From Druceiella hillmani (Eukaryota > Arthropoda > Insecta > Lepidoptera > Hepialidae): 64,000 nt of DNA. Shown piece by piece: positions 48,876-61,789 of this stretch (its first letter is position 1; each line of letters opens with the position of its first letter). A program made the position numbers and the translations under genes. The stretch spans positions 1,674,001 to 1,738,000 of the forward strand of contig JAYKKI010000139.1 in assembly GCA_039881145.1 (NCBI GenBank), in the 5' to 3' direction. The notes below the pieces were generated by a model. It worked only from the letters and a program-made list of their open reading frames with translations. It was not told the origin of the DNA and did not search any database.

Positions 48876-51800
48876 TGATCAAAACTGGGGTGGGCGAATA
48901 AAATATGATACGACCTAAAACGGTTGAGTACGTATTGTTACCCAGTTTGCATGCATTTACCTTGAGAATTTCTAGAGCGTACGATGTTATGTGCATTTTA
49001 TCGTTTTATGGTTTCTTCGTTATTTCGTAAAGCAAAATCACAGTGTGATAGGTTATTCTGGGCTTCAGTATTTCAGTCCACAACTGACTCAGACTTTATT
49101 AAAAAAATTTAATAGTTTACATGCTGAACAAAAGATTATAAATTGTACGTAAATATAGTGTATAAATGGATACACAAAATAAATTGTAAAATTAATTACT
49201 GGCAATTTTAACTATCTTGGGTTACATTGAAAGTTGATTTAATAAATTTTAAAAAAAGTATGTTTATAAGAAATTTGCCTCCAACTTTGCTATTTTATTA
49301 TATTCTGCAGTTTATAAAATAGGAATATTTCATTACCTTTATCTTTTTAACTCTTGCAAAAGACCGTGTTTTCATTACCGTCACAAAAAGGTTTTTTTCA
49401 CGAGGATAAATTTAACAAAATTAATGGACGTTTAACTGAGTATTACCATAATTAAGCTTTACTTTTATATTTACTATTTTTTTTTCATTCACAAGTTGCG
49501 CAGAAATATTAAATGCACATTTTTAAACATTGAAGACAGTATATTTAAAATATTAACTATTATAGTTCCGTACGGAGTTGCAACGAAAGTGATTAGTTAT
49601 TCTTTATTTTATTAATTACTGCTTATTTCATTTCTTTTCAAATTTCATTAGCTAACAGAAATTTGTCTGTATTAATCCTTAGTCTAGTAAGGGCTAATAC
49701 ATACTAAGCCTTGATTTGATCCTTATTTTATAGTTTCGAAAAGTGTTCACTCGTCCTTCTTATTATATTTTGAATATTTATAATTAGTAAATTATTATTT
49801 TAAGAACTCCTTTTTATATAATTCACGATGAATCTAAATTATTGGTTAAAATATTTTATAATATATACGTGACGAGTAGGTTTATTTACTCATATGCTTC
49901 ATAAACGGGAGACTTTTCGTAAGAAATTTAATAAAGACCCCGAAAGGTTCTTCAAAAAGTAAAGGCTGTGACAAGTTCAATTTCAGCGAGATTGTATATA
50001 AGACAAGAAATGGCACTTTTCGTGTAGCATTTATTTCAATTCCTTGTTAAATCTCCCGAAGAAGTCATTATTAAAGTGACTCCGATGACCATCGTCTCTA
50101 TTTTGATGAAAAGATCAGGCAACACGTGCTTGAACATTTTGAGTGCATCTCATGAATTTAACTTTGTTCAAATTGTAAATGATAATACACAAACCGTTCA
50201 AAATATCACGAAAAATGTATAGCCTATTTTCAAATTAACTTCAACAAATTTGAGTTTAAAGTAAAAAGTTCGAACATGCTGTTATTCTGCAGTAACAATG
50301 CATAAAAAACTCATTCGATTGAAATACTTTCCCGTTTTGAGAATAGTCTTTATTTATTAAAAATTAATTTCATCGAAAGGATTAGCATTTTTTAAAGAGC
50401 ACAGCCTTTTGTGGGTATTTTTACAAGTATTCCTAATCGTAATTTTAAAAACATTTATGACAATGAAATTGTTTACCGCATTATTGCTGTTGGATTATTG
50501 ATATAAAACTTTTAAATAATGTTTATTGTTTTCCTTTTTATACGTCAAATATCAGTTCCGAAAGATTCTAATTTAATAATAGCAAGAGCACCTTAAAAAA
50601 AATTAAAGTGTATTAAATTTTACTAAATTTCAAGTAACCGTCCTAGAAATAACAAACAATGATGTTTAAGAATACTCATAAAAGGTTTAAAACGAACTCG
50701 CGATTTCTCTAGAAAAATAATCTGTTTTAAAAAGAATTTAAAAATTATGTTTTTTTATGGTTATCATGAGTTAAGAACGAAAAAACTTTGCGTGGCCGGT
50801 AAAAATGCACAGAAATAAAGGATTCAACTGTGAAAAGCTTCAAGTACAAAATTTATAGAAAGTCTGAACCATCAATACCAAACAGTCGTTACTTCATTAC
50901 TTTATATTTAGTGCTGTCATTAATTAACACAATAAACCTAAAACTATTGTCTTACCTAATTACCGTAAATTATCTTTGTAGCTCTTTGAAATGATTTGTA
51001 AAAATATTCTCTATTATTTAAAATTATGAAGAAGGTTTATGTTCGAATTGTTAAAAAATATTTCTTAGGGCCTGGGCTGAATAGAAAAGACGAAATCATA
51101 AAAAAACGAATTGTTAAAAAATTTACATGTTTTGTCGTTATGTTTTATTTTTGATACTATTTTTCACTACACCGATATTCTAATTTTGTGGTACTTACCT
51201 AGTATTTGTCTACTATCCGTATCAAACTTATGTAAACCAGACTCATGCAGTAAAAAATTAATTGTTGTGCTCTATTTTTGTTTGGTAGTGTTCATTTGGA
51301 TATGCGATTTTGCGAGTCATTGTTCTTGATGTTACGCTCTTGTTCTTGAATTAGTTATTTAAGAAATTAATTTTAATATTTCAATGTTCAGCCATTATTT
51401 GAAGAACACTACTTTTCGAGGAATTCCTAATAACATTTAGTCGTTCGCATCTCAATTATTGTATTTTGTCCAACACTGGATTTCATATGACCTCTTCTCG
51501 CTTTTGGATTTCATAATTAGAATATGGTCATAATTCCAATTATTAAAAACGTTTCTTTTCTAATTCATTGAACTAATATAATATGTCATATGAGTTTTAT
51601 TTCCAAACAGAGGTCGTTCAATCGTCATGAGTTCATATCTGAAAAAGGGCAAAAATAATTTTTAATTTAAGCAACTCGCACATAATGCCACTTGACCTAG
51701 ATACAAGGGAGCACCCTCAAACAATGTAATGAATAATTAAAACACAAGGAGATGACGCTTTTCCGGTCGCAATTATAGAGCACAAACGAGGAACGAGCTT

Positions 51801-52905
51801 CTAGTGAGGAGCATTTGAAAGCTTTTACGTAATAATGTTTTGAAATTTCACGTGGTGATTTCTTGTCTAAAATTTTGTTACTTTGTTTGGGTTTTATTTG
51901 GGTAGAAATTAAGACATCAAATAAATTTATTGAAAATACACTAAGAAGGTTTATGTGTTACTTACAAATTATTGTTCATTTGCATTAAATCATTGGGGGT
52001 ATTTCATTTGTACGACCTGTTCATTGCTGGCATATTTATGTCTTTATAAATAATGTTAAAATTTAAACCACAAACCCGAGAGCACATTGTACATTTCTTG
52101 CTTCATTCAATCAAAAAGATAGAATTATTTAGTTAGCAACTTGGCAGATAGTGTTTTGAATCTGTGTACGTGCGCCTTTAATGAGTTCCGATTTGATTTC
52201 GGATTTTTTAAATTTCGGTGCTTGGCATCAGGAGTACAATGATATTTTTCCTGAATGGGATAACCTATTCTCTTCGGGTCTAGTTTTCTTAAAATTTGGT
52301 CCTACTTTACTTAACTAAATAAAAACTAATTCGGTACAAATTATATAAATTACAGACTGGGTATACGGTCTATCTTAAAGGCTACCTATATTTTTAATTA
52401 ATATCGTGAAATAGTCTTGACTATATCGTTAAAAAACGAAACTTTTCCGTAAGATCTTACAAAAAAGATAGCGGTCGTTTCACTGTCGTTACTATGGTCA
52501 CTTTGTTTGATACTTTTGAGTAGTGTTCTAAATTTTTGTTTCGTGATCATTTTGTTATTATCTATATTTCGTTATTGTTTGGCATTTATTTATTCATCCA
52601 GAATAATTTTATCTTTGAAAATGGTATTCAATATTATAGGAACTCCGTACTACGAGAAATTACATAACAGTATGAAGAATATGAGATAGGTTGAGTAACA
52701 CAAAGAGATGAATTTAAAAAGGGAAAAAGGAAAGAAAAGAAAATAAATTAATTAGATCGAATTCATGTCTTGCCGCAAGTGCATTGAGCATGCTAGCATA
52801 AATATTATATTTCTATGAGTGTGCTATTTTAGAATGAGATAATTTACTACTATCAAACATTAACCTTATACGTAATCACGTATGATCTGCTGTTGTTTTC
52901 GTATT
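48876..52905. other. Gene-free stretch
   Basis: No gene recognised. CGAATTGTTAAAAAAT occurs at about 51044 and 51103. A patch at 51690-51820 is GC-richer (GGGAGCACCCTCAAAC, GATGACGCTTTTCCGGTCGC) and unexplained. Frames at 51111-51329 and 52507-52689 (+) are hydrophobic chance-like frames. Confidence 0.5.
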
Positions 52906-54350
52906 AGATAATGTTTGTACAAATGTGGTATTTCTACATAACAGATAATTTGGATCTAACTACGAGTAGATTCACAATATTCCGGATTGATTTTGGTTCA
53001 ATGAGGATAGGTAATGCAATAAAGGAAAACAAAAACTCTCCTCTCAAAAATCACAATTTTCTTGGACTTTCAAAACGATATTACATAAAACTATGCTCAG
53101 CGCTTTCTACAAGGAAAAGAGAGTTATTTTGTATTTTTTATCAAATACAATTCGCAAACTATCCGGATATCAGATTTCAAGTCTTTACCTCTACTAAAAT
53201 AGCTTTAGGTGCTTTTACTTCTTTTTAATATATTAAACAAACTGTTAGAGTTCAATTTATCTCTTACAAAAAATTCCTCATTTTCCGAGCAGAAAATTTG
53301 TTTAATTAACTGGATCCTCATAACAGAACAGTATTTTCGATACATGCCCTTATGGACCAATTGAAAATACCCTACCTTTTCTAAATTACAACATATCTAC
53401 GCTTTTGTTCTTTCCTACTTTCATTCTAACTTATGTCTTTTATAATTTTTTTGTCTTTTTAAGAGTAATTTACTGTTATTGTTATTTATAAAATTTGTTT
53501 AACCAATGTACACGTCACGTTTGTTCTTAATATAACATCCTAGTCAATATAACATCATAACGCTTCAAACAAATCATTTTACAAAACTTGTTATATTTAA
53601 CTGATAGAGATTGCACCTGCAGTAATAACTGCTCCATATTATGGTATATGAATGTACAACAACATTGCAAATTTAATAAATAAATGAATGAATAAATATA
53701 ATGTTAATTTTGTGAAACTTGTTTAAATGCAGGATGCCTTACAAACATTCTGAGTGCAATTGTTATGATAGCGGCTCGTTGAAATTAAAGATAATTATTA
53801 TGTGCTTTATGACGTTATAATTTACTTTAGAACTTTGTTACGAAATATCAAACTTCCGTGAACATAAGCCTCGGAGAGAGTTTCCCCAAGCTCGTATTGT
53901 ACAGATCAGATATATGAAATAATTTAAATATAGCAAAACACGAGACTGTCTTCGCGTTTTGCATAATCTTGTGAGTGTTGGTAGCTGATAAGGTGGAGTA
54001 AACTTAGTAATATGGGAATATTGAGGGGGGAGTGATATGTTTAAACTGCTTGGCAAAATACTAATCGATCGTGTGTGCACGCATAATTTTATTTATATAT
54101 ATGGTCACAACTTCTAAAAGTATTTCTAAGAGTTATTAGATAATTAGATGCATTATTAAAATATCAATGGAAGTAATTCGTTCCAATGCACCGCAAGTAC
54201 TATTTAATTACTTTCACTAATTTGTCTCCTTGTGCTAACGGATGCATGCTGATATCAAATATTAGTGAAATTGATCAAAATAATTTTCCTATGAATACTA
54301 AATTTTTATTTAGTTATAAATCTTAATACAATTTGAATTGAAGATTATAT
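52906..54350. other. Gene-free stretch with one 105-codon frame
   Basis: The plus frame at 52911-53228 (105 codons) has fairly ordinary composition, with words LTTSRFTIFRIDFGSMRIG and SALSTRKRELFCIF, but no domain I can name and no supporting signals, so it is not called as a gene. The rest is AT-rich DNA with nothing recognised. Confidence 0.45.
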
Positions 54351-54416
54351 TTTTATTATAATATATATATTATATGTAATATCGTATCGTAATATATATA
54401 TAATATATGTAATATT
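54351..54416. repeat. AT-rich two-unit repeat
   Basis: TAATATATATATTATATGTA with ATATCGTATCG is followed by TAATATATATATAATATATG with TAATATTTCG, a period of about 30 bp. Confidence 0.75.
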
Positions 54417-54969
54417 TCGCCAAAAACTTATTACATTAATTTAATGCTTTATTCATTTCACATATTGTAAATTATTTACAAGTTAATTTTGATTGGTTAT
54501 TAAAACGCTTATGTAACTTCATTAAATATATTGGCTTACTAAATGTATGAAATTGAAGATATTTTTAAACATCATTTTCCTGTCATGTAAGTGATAAAAT
54601 TATAAACTACATTTACAAAATGGCTCAAAAACGCTACAGGCCTATTTTATAAGGGAGACGAGATATGAAAGTAAAAAAGTCCGTGAGCCTATTAATAATA
54701 ATGAAAAGCCCTGTGAGATGGCATTCTATTTTATTCGTCTTGTTTATGGAAACATTTCGCTGAGAGTAAGTGACCTTTACTTAGGCTTTGTTACGTTTAG
54801 ATAAAGTATAAACAATATTTTATTGGGAGTATTTTAGTTAAGGTTACTAAAAAATATTAAATTTCATTTAATATTTTAACATATTGACATAACATGTAAC
54901 ACTATCTCCCAAAAACGTTTTGCCTTCTTGTTGATAAAAACACATTTATTTGGAAATACGTCTTCAGAT
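54417..54969. other. Gene-free stretch
   Basis: Nothing recognised. Confidence 0.5.
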
Positions 54970-55200
54970 TAATATATATATCATGGAAAAATATATGAAA
55001 ATAAAATGAAAATAAAAATGTATAAAAATTACGCAAAGCTATCAAATTTAACAACTTTTTATGGTTCCGCATTTCAGAGTCATAGGCTTGTGACAAGCCG
55101 TTTTTCTCAGAGAAACTACTGTAACAGACGTTTGAGGTCCGTGTGGCTTAGTAACAACATTACCATGCCAGATGTATAGTTTAAACTTAACAATATTTAC
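54970..55200 (-). repeat. Inverted partner 1 of a 230-bp repeat
   Basis: The reverse complement of this segment matches 57477-57707 over its length with few differences. Shared words on the minus strand: GCCACACGGACCTCAAAC, AGTAGTTTCTCTGAGAAAAA, CGGCTTGTCACAAGC, TGCGGAACCATAAAAAGTTG. The TTTCTCTGAGAAAA and GCGGAACCATAAAAA phrases look like the dispersed family at 38130. The matching peptide reading (MSQAYDSE...) in both copies follows from the repeat and is not a conserved protein. Confidence 0.85.
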
Positions 55201-56424
55201 ATAGGAATTTATAAGGGAGGGAGAGGTGTAAATTAAGCAAACGAAAAATAAGATAAGGGTATCGTAAACATATTTTTTTTAATTTAAAGTAGCATAGTTT
55301 TCATAGAAATATTAAAGAAATATGTAAAAATATATGTTCACCACTCTTCTTCTCAAAATTTCTAAATCTAAAATAACAAAAAAAAAATTTTTGGGAGTTT
55401 ACGAAAGGGTTGGAAGAAAAGCGTAACGATGATTCTAGATGTCATAGTTTTTGATTAAACTGTTATTAAATATTAATCGGGCTGGTAACTCCATACTATT
55501 GATTATTTATATATATATATAATAACACCGTTAATAAGGTATTCTTAAGGGCGCAAGCCAAACTCCCACTTGGTCGGTTTTTGACAACTAGTGCACACAG
55601 GGGCACTTACCCATATGTTTGTTAAGAGGGTACATGATAAATAATAGAGATTAGTAGGTGACTACACAAGGTATTTGTCAAAAGATGCTGTAAATATCCC
55701 CGCCGTTTATTGTTCGTAGACGGAAAGGAGGAAACAACTTACATTTACAAACTAAATTTACAATATCATTAGGAATATAAATTTAAAATTTTATTACAAA
55801 CTTCCCCTTAAAATTTAGTCAAAACTAAATAGAAAATATGTAAAAGCGGGCAAGGTTGAAAAAGTATCCATGAGGTATAATTTTTTTTAAAAAGAATTTA
55901 GAAACAAACAGAGTTAATGTTTCCCGTATCAAAAGACAATCAATTCAATGTATTACTAAGGTTTCCGCAAAAATTTCAGAGTCTTTCTAAAGTTCAATGC
56001 ACCAAGTCTCAATCAGTAATCCTGCTTTCTCAATCACCATATACCGTGGTAAAATAAATATTACAAAAGTTTCTTTTCTTTTAAAAAATACAAAACAAAT
56101 ACAAAAAAAATTGCAAAACATACTTATTATATAATATTAGGTTGAACGTAATTTGTCACTCTAAACTTTTATTCTTTCGACATAAATTAAGCAGATAGTA
56201 ATACAACAAACAAATTAAAACAATGGCTCAGTGAGGCTCACTTAAAAAAAAATTGACAAACTATCAAAAAGAATACCACCACAGAAACGTCAACAACACG
56301 ACAATCATCTTTCCATTGTGCGCAAAGGTGCTTTTATAAATATATGCGTTTTAAATACTGAAACTGCCAATACCCTCGACAAAATTCCAAGCAATTTTTG
56401 TCGAACGAAAACTCTGGCGAAATT
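55201..56424. other. Gene-free stretch
   Basis: A short TA run at 55509-55521 and a slightly GC-richer patch at 55545-55640 (AGGGCGCAAGCCAAACTCCC, ACACAGGGGCACTTACCC). No gene recognised. Confidence 0.5.
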
Positions 56425-56504
56425 CTTTGAGTGATTTTAGAGTGCAATATATGAAAACTTTGACAAATAAGTTTCCATATATTACACTCTCAAATCACCT
56501 AAAA
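56425..56504 (-). ncRNA. Candidate microRNA-like hairpin (or short inverted repeat)
   Basis: Arms 56431-56458 and 56471-56498 are complementary over 28 bp with three differences, separated by a 12-base loop. On the minus strand two of the three differences become G-U pairs, leaving one mismatch. The helix also extends outward about six more bases with wobble pairs. The resulting stem of roughly 34 bp with a small loop is close to the size of an animal primary microRNA hairpin. The sequence of either arm matches no microRNA I remember. A MITE remnant or chance inverted repeat are the alternatives. Confidence 0.35.
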
Positions 56505-56565
56505 TGGTGTTACAATTTATAACCTGATATTTAATATTCTCTTCATACGAGCTCAAGTTTTACAC

Positions 56566-56571
<6 letters not shown>

Positions 56572-56634
<63 letters not shown>

Positions 56635-56665
56635 CGTGTGCGCGTGTGTGTGCGTGTGTGTGTAT
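56572..56665. repeat. Compound (TA)n(TG)n microsatellite
   Basis: TA run to 56611, then TG units with CG variants (TGCGTGTGCGCG) to about 56663. The 66-codon plus frame across it is spurious. Confidence 0.97.
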
Positions 56666-57476
56666 GCATATAACTATGCATGTGCGTATATACACACGCC
56701 TGTTAGCTTGTAACTTGAGTTCTGCTGTGTGGATTTCACAACTATGTAGGTATATGGGCTTCTTATAAATATTACGTTTGTATAAATCAGGATGCGGAGC
56801 TATTCAAATATTTGTCACATGTGTACTAAAATGCGGGTAAGCACGAATCGCTGTGAACAGTGTTACAAAGGCAGCGCGGCGTGTGAGGAAAATAGAGATT
56901 CCCGCGAAAGCCACTGGCACGTTGGGTTCAATGTCACAATTAAACCCTGAGTGGAGGTATTTATTACATTTTTACATTTGTTACTGAACACAAATTCCAT
57001 TATACATGAGGAAAATTAGCTAAAAAGCTCTAAAACTCAGCGAGTGTATAACTCAACGTGTATAAAAGTGACGAAAGTCTATCAAATTTATATGCTTTTC
57101 AAGGTTCCGTGCCACACAAATCTGTCAAAAATGAATTTATTTGAAATTTTGGAATAATACTAATAATAAAGCACATTATCTTCATACATCTCAATAGTTA
57201 ACGCTCAATAAAAATTATTATTTTTCCTAATTTGCTGTAGTATATTTTCAGGAAAATATTTAGGAATTTGAGAAAAAAATAGGTTTGGTTTGTTTATTAA
57301 ATTATATCTGTTAATTTTTATAGAAATAGTTAAACCTTTATTATTAATTACAATTATTATTATTCGAAATATTTTCATTTGTGTATCATCAATGTTTAAC
57401 ATTTCGATGAAGGCGGAAGAGAAAATAAATGGGACTTGAAAAAGGTCAAATTATCTTAAAAAATCAAAATCCTATG
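56666..57476. other. Gene-free stretch with a GC-elevated block
   Basis: The block 56820-56965 is GC-richer, with AAGGCAGCGCGGCGTGTGAG and TTCCCGCGAAAGCCACTGGC. It has no open frame and no RNA fold I can name. At about 57100 AAGGTTCCGTGCCACACAAA may be an inverted edge of the 230-bp repeat family. Confidence 0.4.
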
Positions 57477-57707
57477 TAAATATTGTTAAATTTAAACTAT
57501 GGCATGGTAATGTTGTTATTAAGCCACACGGACCTCAAACCTCTGTTAAAGTAGTTTCTCTGAGAAAAACGGCTTGTCACAAGCTTATGATTCTGAAGTG
57601 CGGAACCATAAAAAGTTGTTAAATTTGAAAGCTTTCCGTAATTTTTATACATTTATTTATATAATTATATTTATTTTCATATATTTTTCCATGATTATAT
57701 ATATTAT
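57477..57707 (+). repeat. Inverted partner 2 of the 230-bp repeat
   Basis: Plus-strand counterpart of 54970-55200, about 2.3 kb away. The central part, from GGCATGGTAATGTTGTTA to GGAACCATAAAAAGTTG, is highly similar. The AT-rich end (TATTTTCATATATTTTTCCA) differs by indels. Confidence 0.85.
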
Positions 57708-58969
57708 AAAAGTTCTAAATTTCATAAATTCTGAACTATTCTGGACATTTTTACGCCTATTAAAAGTATACTATTTTCATAGTTAAAACTAATATTAATA
57801 TTTGTAAATAGTTTAAAAGAAATTGCGTGTACCTTTATATTATTATTTATGCTACAGTGAGCCAAGGAATCCTTAGTTTGATTCAAATTTAACTGATCTC
57901 ATTTAATTCTTTCCGCAAAATTTTCTGTTCGAATACAATAAATTTTATTGCTGTGTGCACTTATACAGAAGGGAATGACATATTTTTTAGAACACTGAAA
58001 TGGAAAGATTTCATTTCCGTTGACGGTAAATGTGATATTTGTTTTATTCCTATATAGTCTCTTCCTCTCTCATTTCCTACATCAGCAGGCGAGTGGATGG
58101 GACTATTAGACCTACTGCCGGTATTGTGAGGAGTAGAGGGATATTTAACGGAGGCAAAATGGTTTTAAGAACTAATTGTGTGAGTAATGAAACTTTCCGA
58201 AACCATTACATATTCGTACATCATACACAAATTACGATGTGATTTCAATTAATCCAAATACAGGGTTTTTTTATTTGTATCAATGGATTAATTTTTTTTA
58301 TTATCTAATGCAAGGAGTGAACATTTAATTTGTGGAAGTTTAACTATTATATCGAATTTATAATGAATAACAAACTGCTGAATATAGAACAATGAAAACT
58401 ATATACATGATAATTGCTTCTTAAATATATAAATGTAAACATTTCTGTAGATGTATAGGATTAATGTTGGTTACTTTAAAAATCTATGATATTTGAAAAG
58501 ATCTACACAAAATTTGGCCTAAATCGACATTCAGAATATTTTTTATACCGAAATCTGAAGAACTTAGTTACAAAACGTTTAGCGTGAATTATGTCATCTA
58601 TGTTTATTTCATTCAAAAACATTTTGTTTTTTGAATTCCTCTTATTCTTGTTATGTGGGTTCGTAGTCAATATTTAAATTAAATATATATTTGCTATGAA
58701 ACAATATTTTGAAAATTTTAACCCAGTGCTATATGAAATAATGCTTGTATGTGTAGAATAAATGAAACTTTTAACCACATTGTTGCACAGTTTTGTCAAA
58801 ATAAATTTAAAATCATCATAAAGAAGTTGACAGTAAATTGTATATATTGTAACCTTTATTTTGTAATATTACTCAGGAGAAACGCAAAATTTTTAAAGTA
58901 ACATTATCGCAATAAATAAACTTATTAAGCATAATTGTATTGACTTGAAATTTCACATATTTATGAAAT
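57708..58969. other. Gene-free stretch
   Basis: The 67-codon plus frame at 58039-58242 includes a GC-richer part (GGCGAGTGGATGGGACTATT and following) but no known motif. Otherwise nothing recognised. Confidence 0.5.
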
Positions 58970-59185
58970 TCTAATGACTTCCAATAAAGAGAGAAAATTA
59001 TGAACTTCTCAATGATTAACAGTAAATACATTGAGTTTAGACTCGTTTGAGTTGTCGTAATGAGTCCTTTAGTTACATAAACCACAGCAACCGAAATGTC
59101 TAATGATGGGCGAGAAAGATTATTAAGAGGACTTTTAAATGGCTAACAGTAAATATATCGGGTTTTTTATTATTTCATTTAACTC
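58970..59185. repeat. Tandem repeat, period about 127 bp (array 2)
   Basis: Units start near 59004 (ACTTCTCAATGATTAACAGT) and 59131 (ACTTTTAAATGGCTAACAGT). Both continue with AAATA and a cognate of GAGTTTAGACTCGTTT. A partial spacer lies upstream of the first unit and a full one, ATGTCTAATGATGGGCGAG, between them. The wording matches array 1 at 45205-45525. Confidence 0.7.
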
Positions 59186-59190
59186 GGTGA

Positions 59191-59212
59191 AGCCTGACTT
59201 GTTTGTCAGGCT
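59191..59212. repeat. Short hairpin, 8-bp stem
   Basis: AGCCTGAC, loop TTGTTT, GTCAGGCT, directly downstream of array 2. Perfect stem but short; significance unknown. Confidence 0.7.
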
Positions 59213-61699
59213 AGTTCAATTTTATCTCAAGTATTTAAGGAAAGAGCGTCTTTTAGTTTGAAAAAACTAACAATTTATCGTTTTCTGTTAATGTCGCCAA
59301 CATTGCAGTATTGATGTCTGGTAGCCCATAGATACTATAAATTTTCAAATACAAAACGCTATACCAGAATATTACATTTTTAAATTCCATTAATGGATGG
59401 CCCCTCCTGATCGTGTAAGGTTTTCTAAACAAATGACAATCAAAGTGAATCGTTATTTTGAGAAATCAGATTAGCTTTGAATAAATTTTTACTTCATTAA
59501 CATTTAATCAAATTTCTTTCTTGAAAAGGAATGACGAATAGCATTATCAATATAGTTACAATATTGCCGAGTTTTATCACTATTTAGTTTATGCTGTTCG
59601 AATTATCATTGATTGGAAACCATCTATTGTTGAACATGTACCTTTCCCATAGATTCCACCAAAATTTCAAACCCGCACCGCTTACATGCAAAGGCTTCAC
59701 GAGACCTTTATCAGATCGTCTGTTCATTTAGTGGAAGACTGTCGTACGACACGAGTGTCCTATAGTCTCACTCTCTGTTCACTACAGAATTTTTTTTCTC
59801 AACGGCCGTCGTATGCGCGCTTTGTGGCTTACCATTGCCACAATTTTGCGGTCATTTTTCAGCCGACCAATTCTGCGGTCCGCGTTGGTCTTTGTTCTCC
59901 TGTAGATGAACTTATTATGCATTATTTTTTGTAGAGGTACCCCGAGCATAGTCCTTTCCACAGATTTTCGACTTATTTAGCTTACTTGTCGAGTGAAGAA
60001 AAGTTATACATAATACGTAATAGATCTACTGATACATTTCTATGCATTACAATTTTTCCTTGCGATAAAGTCAATAAATAATGCAAAATTTATTCTAATT
60101 TATATTAATCTCTAATTAAAACAACTTTCGAAATAGTTTAATGTTTACCAATCTTTTAGAAGTTTTACAAAAGAAGACAAAAATCTGCGTCTAATTAAAG
60201 TGGAATATTAAATTATCAACACAATTTAATAAAATTTTAGTACAGTGTGATTTGGATACCCATTCCAAGCATTACATTACCTTGATCTCACCACTTCCTT
60301 AAAAAATGATTATCAGCTGCCTTTTTTCTTTAATGACCTGCGTCATTAGTGAAAACCTACTAAAATAGGTGCTGTCTTGGTATAGATTTTGGTGCCACTT
60401 TTTGCAGTTTTGCACTAATCATATTTTTTGAATATTCATGTAGCGAAAGGTTGAAACATATTCTAATGTGCCAGCCTTCTGTCGCGAGTTCTTTGAAACT
60501 ATTCGAAAACTCAAGAGATTATCTCCACAATAAGCTTTTCAGGTACACTAAGCTGCGTAAGGTAAAGCTATTCAATGGTGATTGTAAGCTCAAAAAGCTC
60601 TACGAAATGTTTGCTGTAATAGCCGTCGCAGCAATTCAAGATGATTTCAGGCTTTATATTTTCTATAATAAATTTAAATGGCTTCATATTACGTTGCCCA
60701 TATTTGTTTCTGCTTATTTGAAATAATAATATAAATTTTGTGTTTTAAGGTTAATTGCACTGGGTATTATAGTTTCATATCTGATTGGATTTTATTTGTA
60801 AATTTTAATTCAACAAATAAAATACCTCGTTACTCCTAATAGTTTGTAATAATACGGTTTGAGTCTACAATATTAGATCAATACCATTAAATTAATTTTG
60901 AAATGATTCATTAAAAATGAAGCTAATGAAAACCGTTGCTTAGATATAATACGAAATGCATTATTTATTTAAAACCTATATAAAGGATCAGTCAAAATAT
61001 TTAAAAACAAATTGGGTCTACCTGCAATCTTGTGCGTTTATCTGCATCATGAGTACATATATGATGGAATACAACGACGATGACAGTTCAGTTTAATTGA
61101 AATGTAATTTCTATATAGTTATCTATTTACTGGTATAATAACATTTAATTTTTTATCGCATCGCATTGTATATAGTTGTGATGAAATTACGTAGCGCGCA
61201 TTATATGTGTGCAGCAGGACTGTGTGCCCTTGGAGTGAAGATAAAATAACTTAAAGACAGGACAATCTACAAAAAAATAATTGACTATAATACTAAATTT
61301 AACGACTTTATATTATCTCAAAATTATCATCATAACGTGATCTCGACCTATGGGTAAAAGTTGTATTTTTGTAAGTCTCTTGAAGAGTAATATGTGGAAT
61401 CTTTCAGTTAAAAGCTATTTCGCCAAAAAGTTACATTTTCAGTTTAAAGAAAAAATAGGTTCGTCGACTTCGCCGATATAAGAACTGTGATCTAATTAAA
61501 GTTCCTTCAAACTTACCTACAGAAATATATAATTTTTTTTGTTTAAAAGAAAATCTTTTGCTTGTTTACTATTTAATCTGTCTGTAGAGAAATTAAAATA
61601 AGCTCGAAATATGCTTAACAAGATAAGTTTTTAATACTGTCTAATTGGCTTTGATAATTTTGAGCCGATTTATTTTATCTGTCTTTGCCAAATTTCGTA
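59213..61699. other. Gene-free stretch with a GC-elevated block
   Basis: The block 59680-59930 is GC-richer, with an 82-codon plus frame (59686-59934). Its reverse strand contains phrases such as AAGACCAACGCGGACCGCAG that feel transposon-like, but I could not assign them. The 91-codon plus frame at 60451-60726 (words LKLFENSRDYLHNKLF and KLKKLYEMFAVIAVAA) is unassigned. No gene is called. Confidence 0.4.
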
Positions 61700-61789
61700 T
61701 TAGATAAAGTAGAAGTAATACTACATCAAGTAGTTTCATTTAATTGTGAATAATAAATTTCTACAACACTAACGCCAACTATATACAAT
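61700..61789 (+). mobile_element. PLE terminal repeat fragment, copy F
   Basis: AAAGTAGAAGTAATACTACA, then TCAAGTAGTTTCATTTAATT and the tail GAATAATAAATTTCTACAAC to CGCCAACTATATACAAT. The hammerhead part is missing on the left. The right end matches that of copies A, C and E. Confidence 0.8.

Noticed and set aside
52911..53228. 105-codon plus-strand frame as a gene
   Set aside because: No recognisable domain, no promoter, splice or polyadenylation context, and its length is near what chance gives over 64 kb of AT-rich sequence.
54902..55096. Similar predicted peptides starting MSQAYDSE at 54902-55096 (-) and 57574-57786 (+), which look like a conserved protein
   Set aside because: The similarity is explained by the 230-bp inverted repeat pair at DNA level. 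The frames diverge outside it and the non-coding flanks are equally similar.
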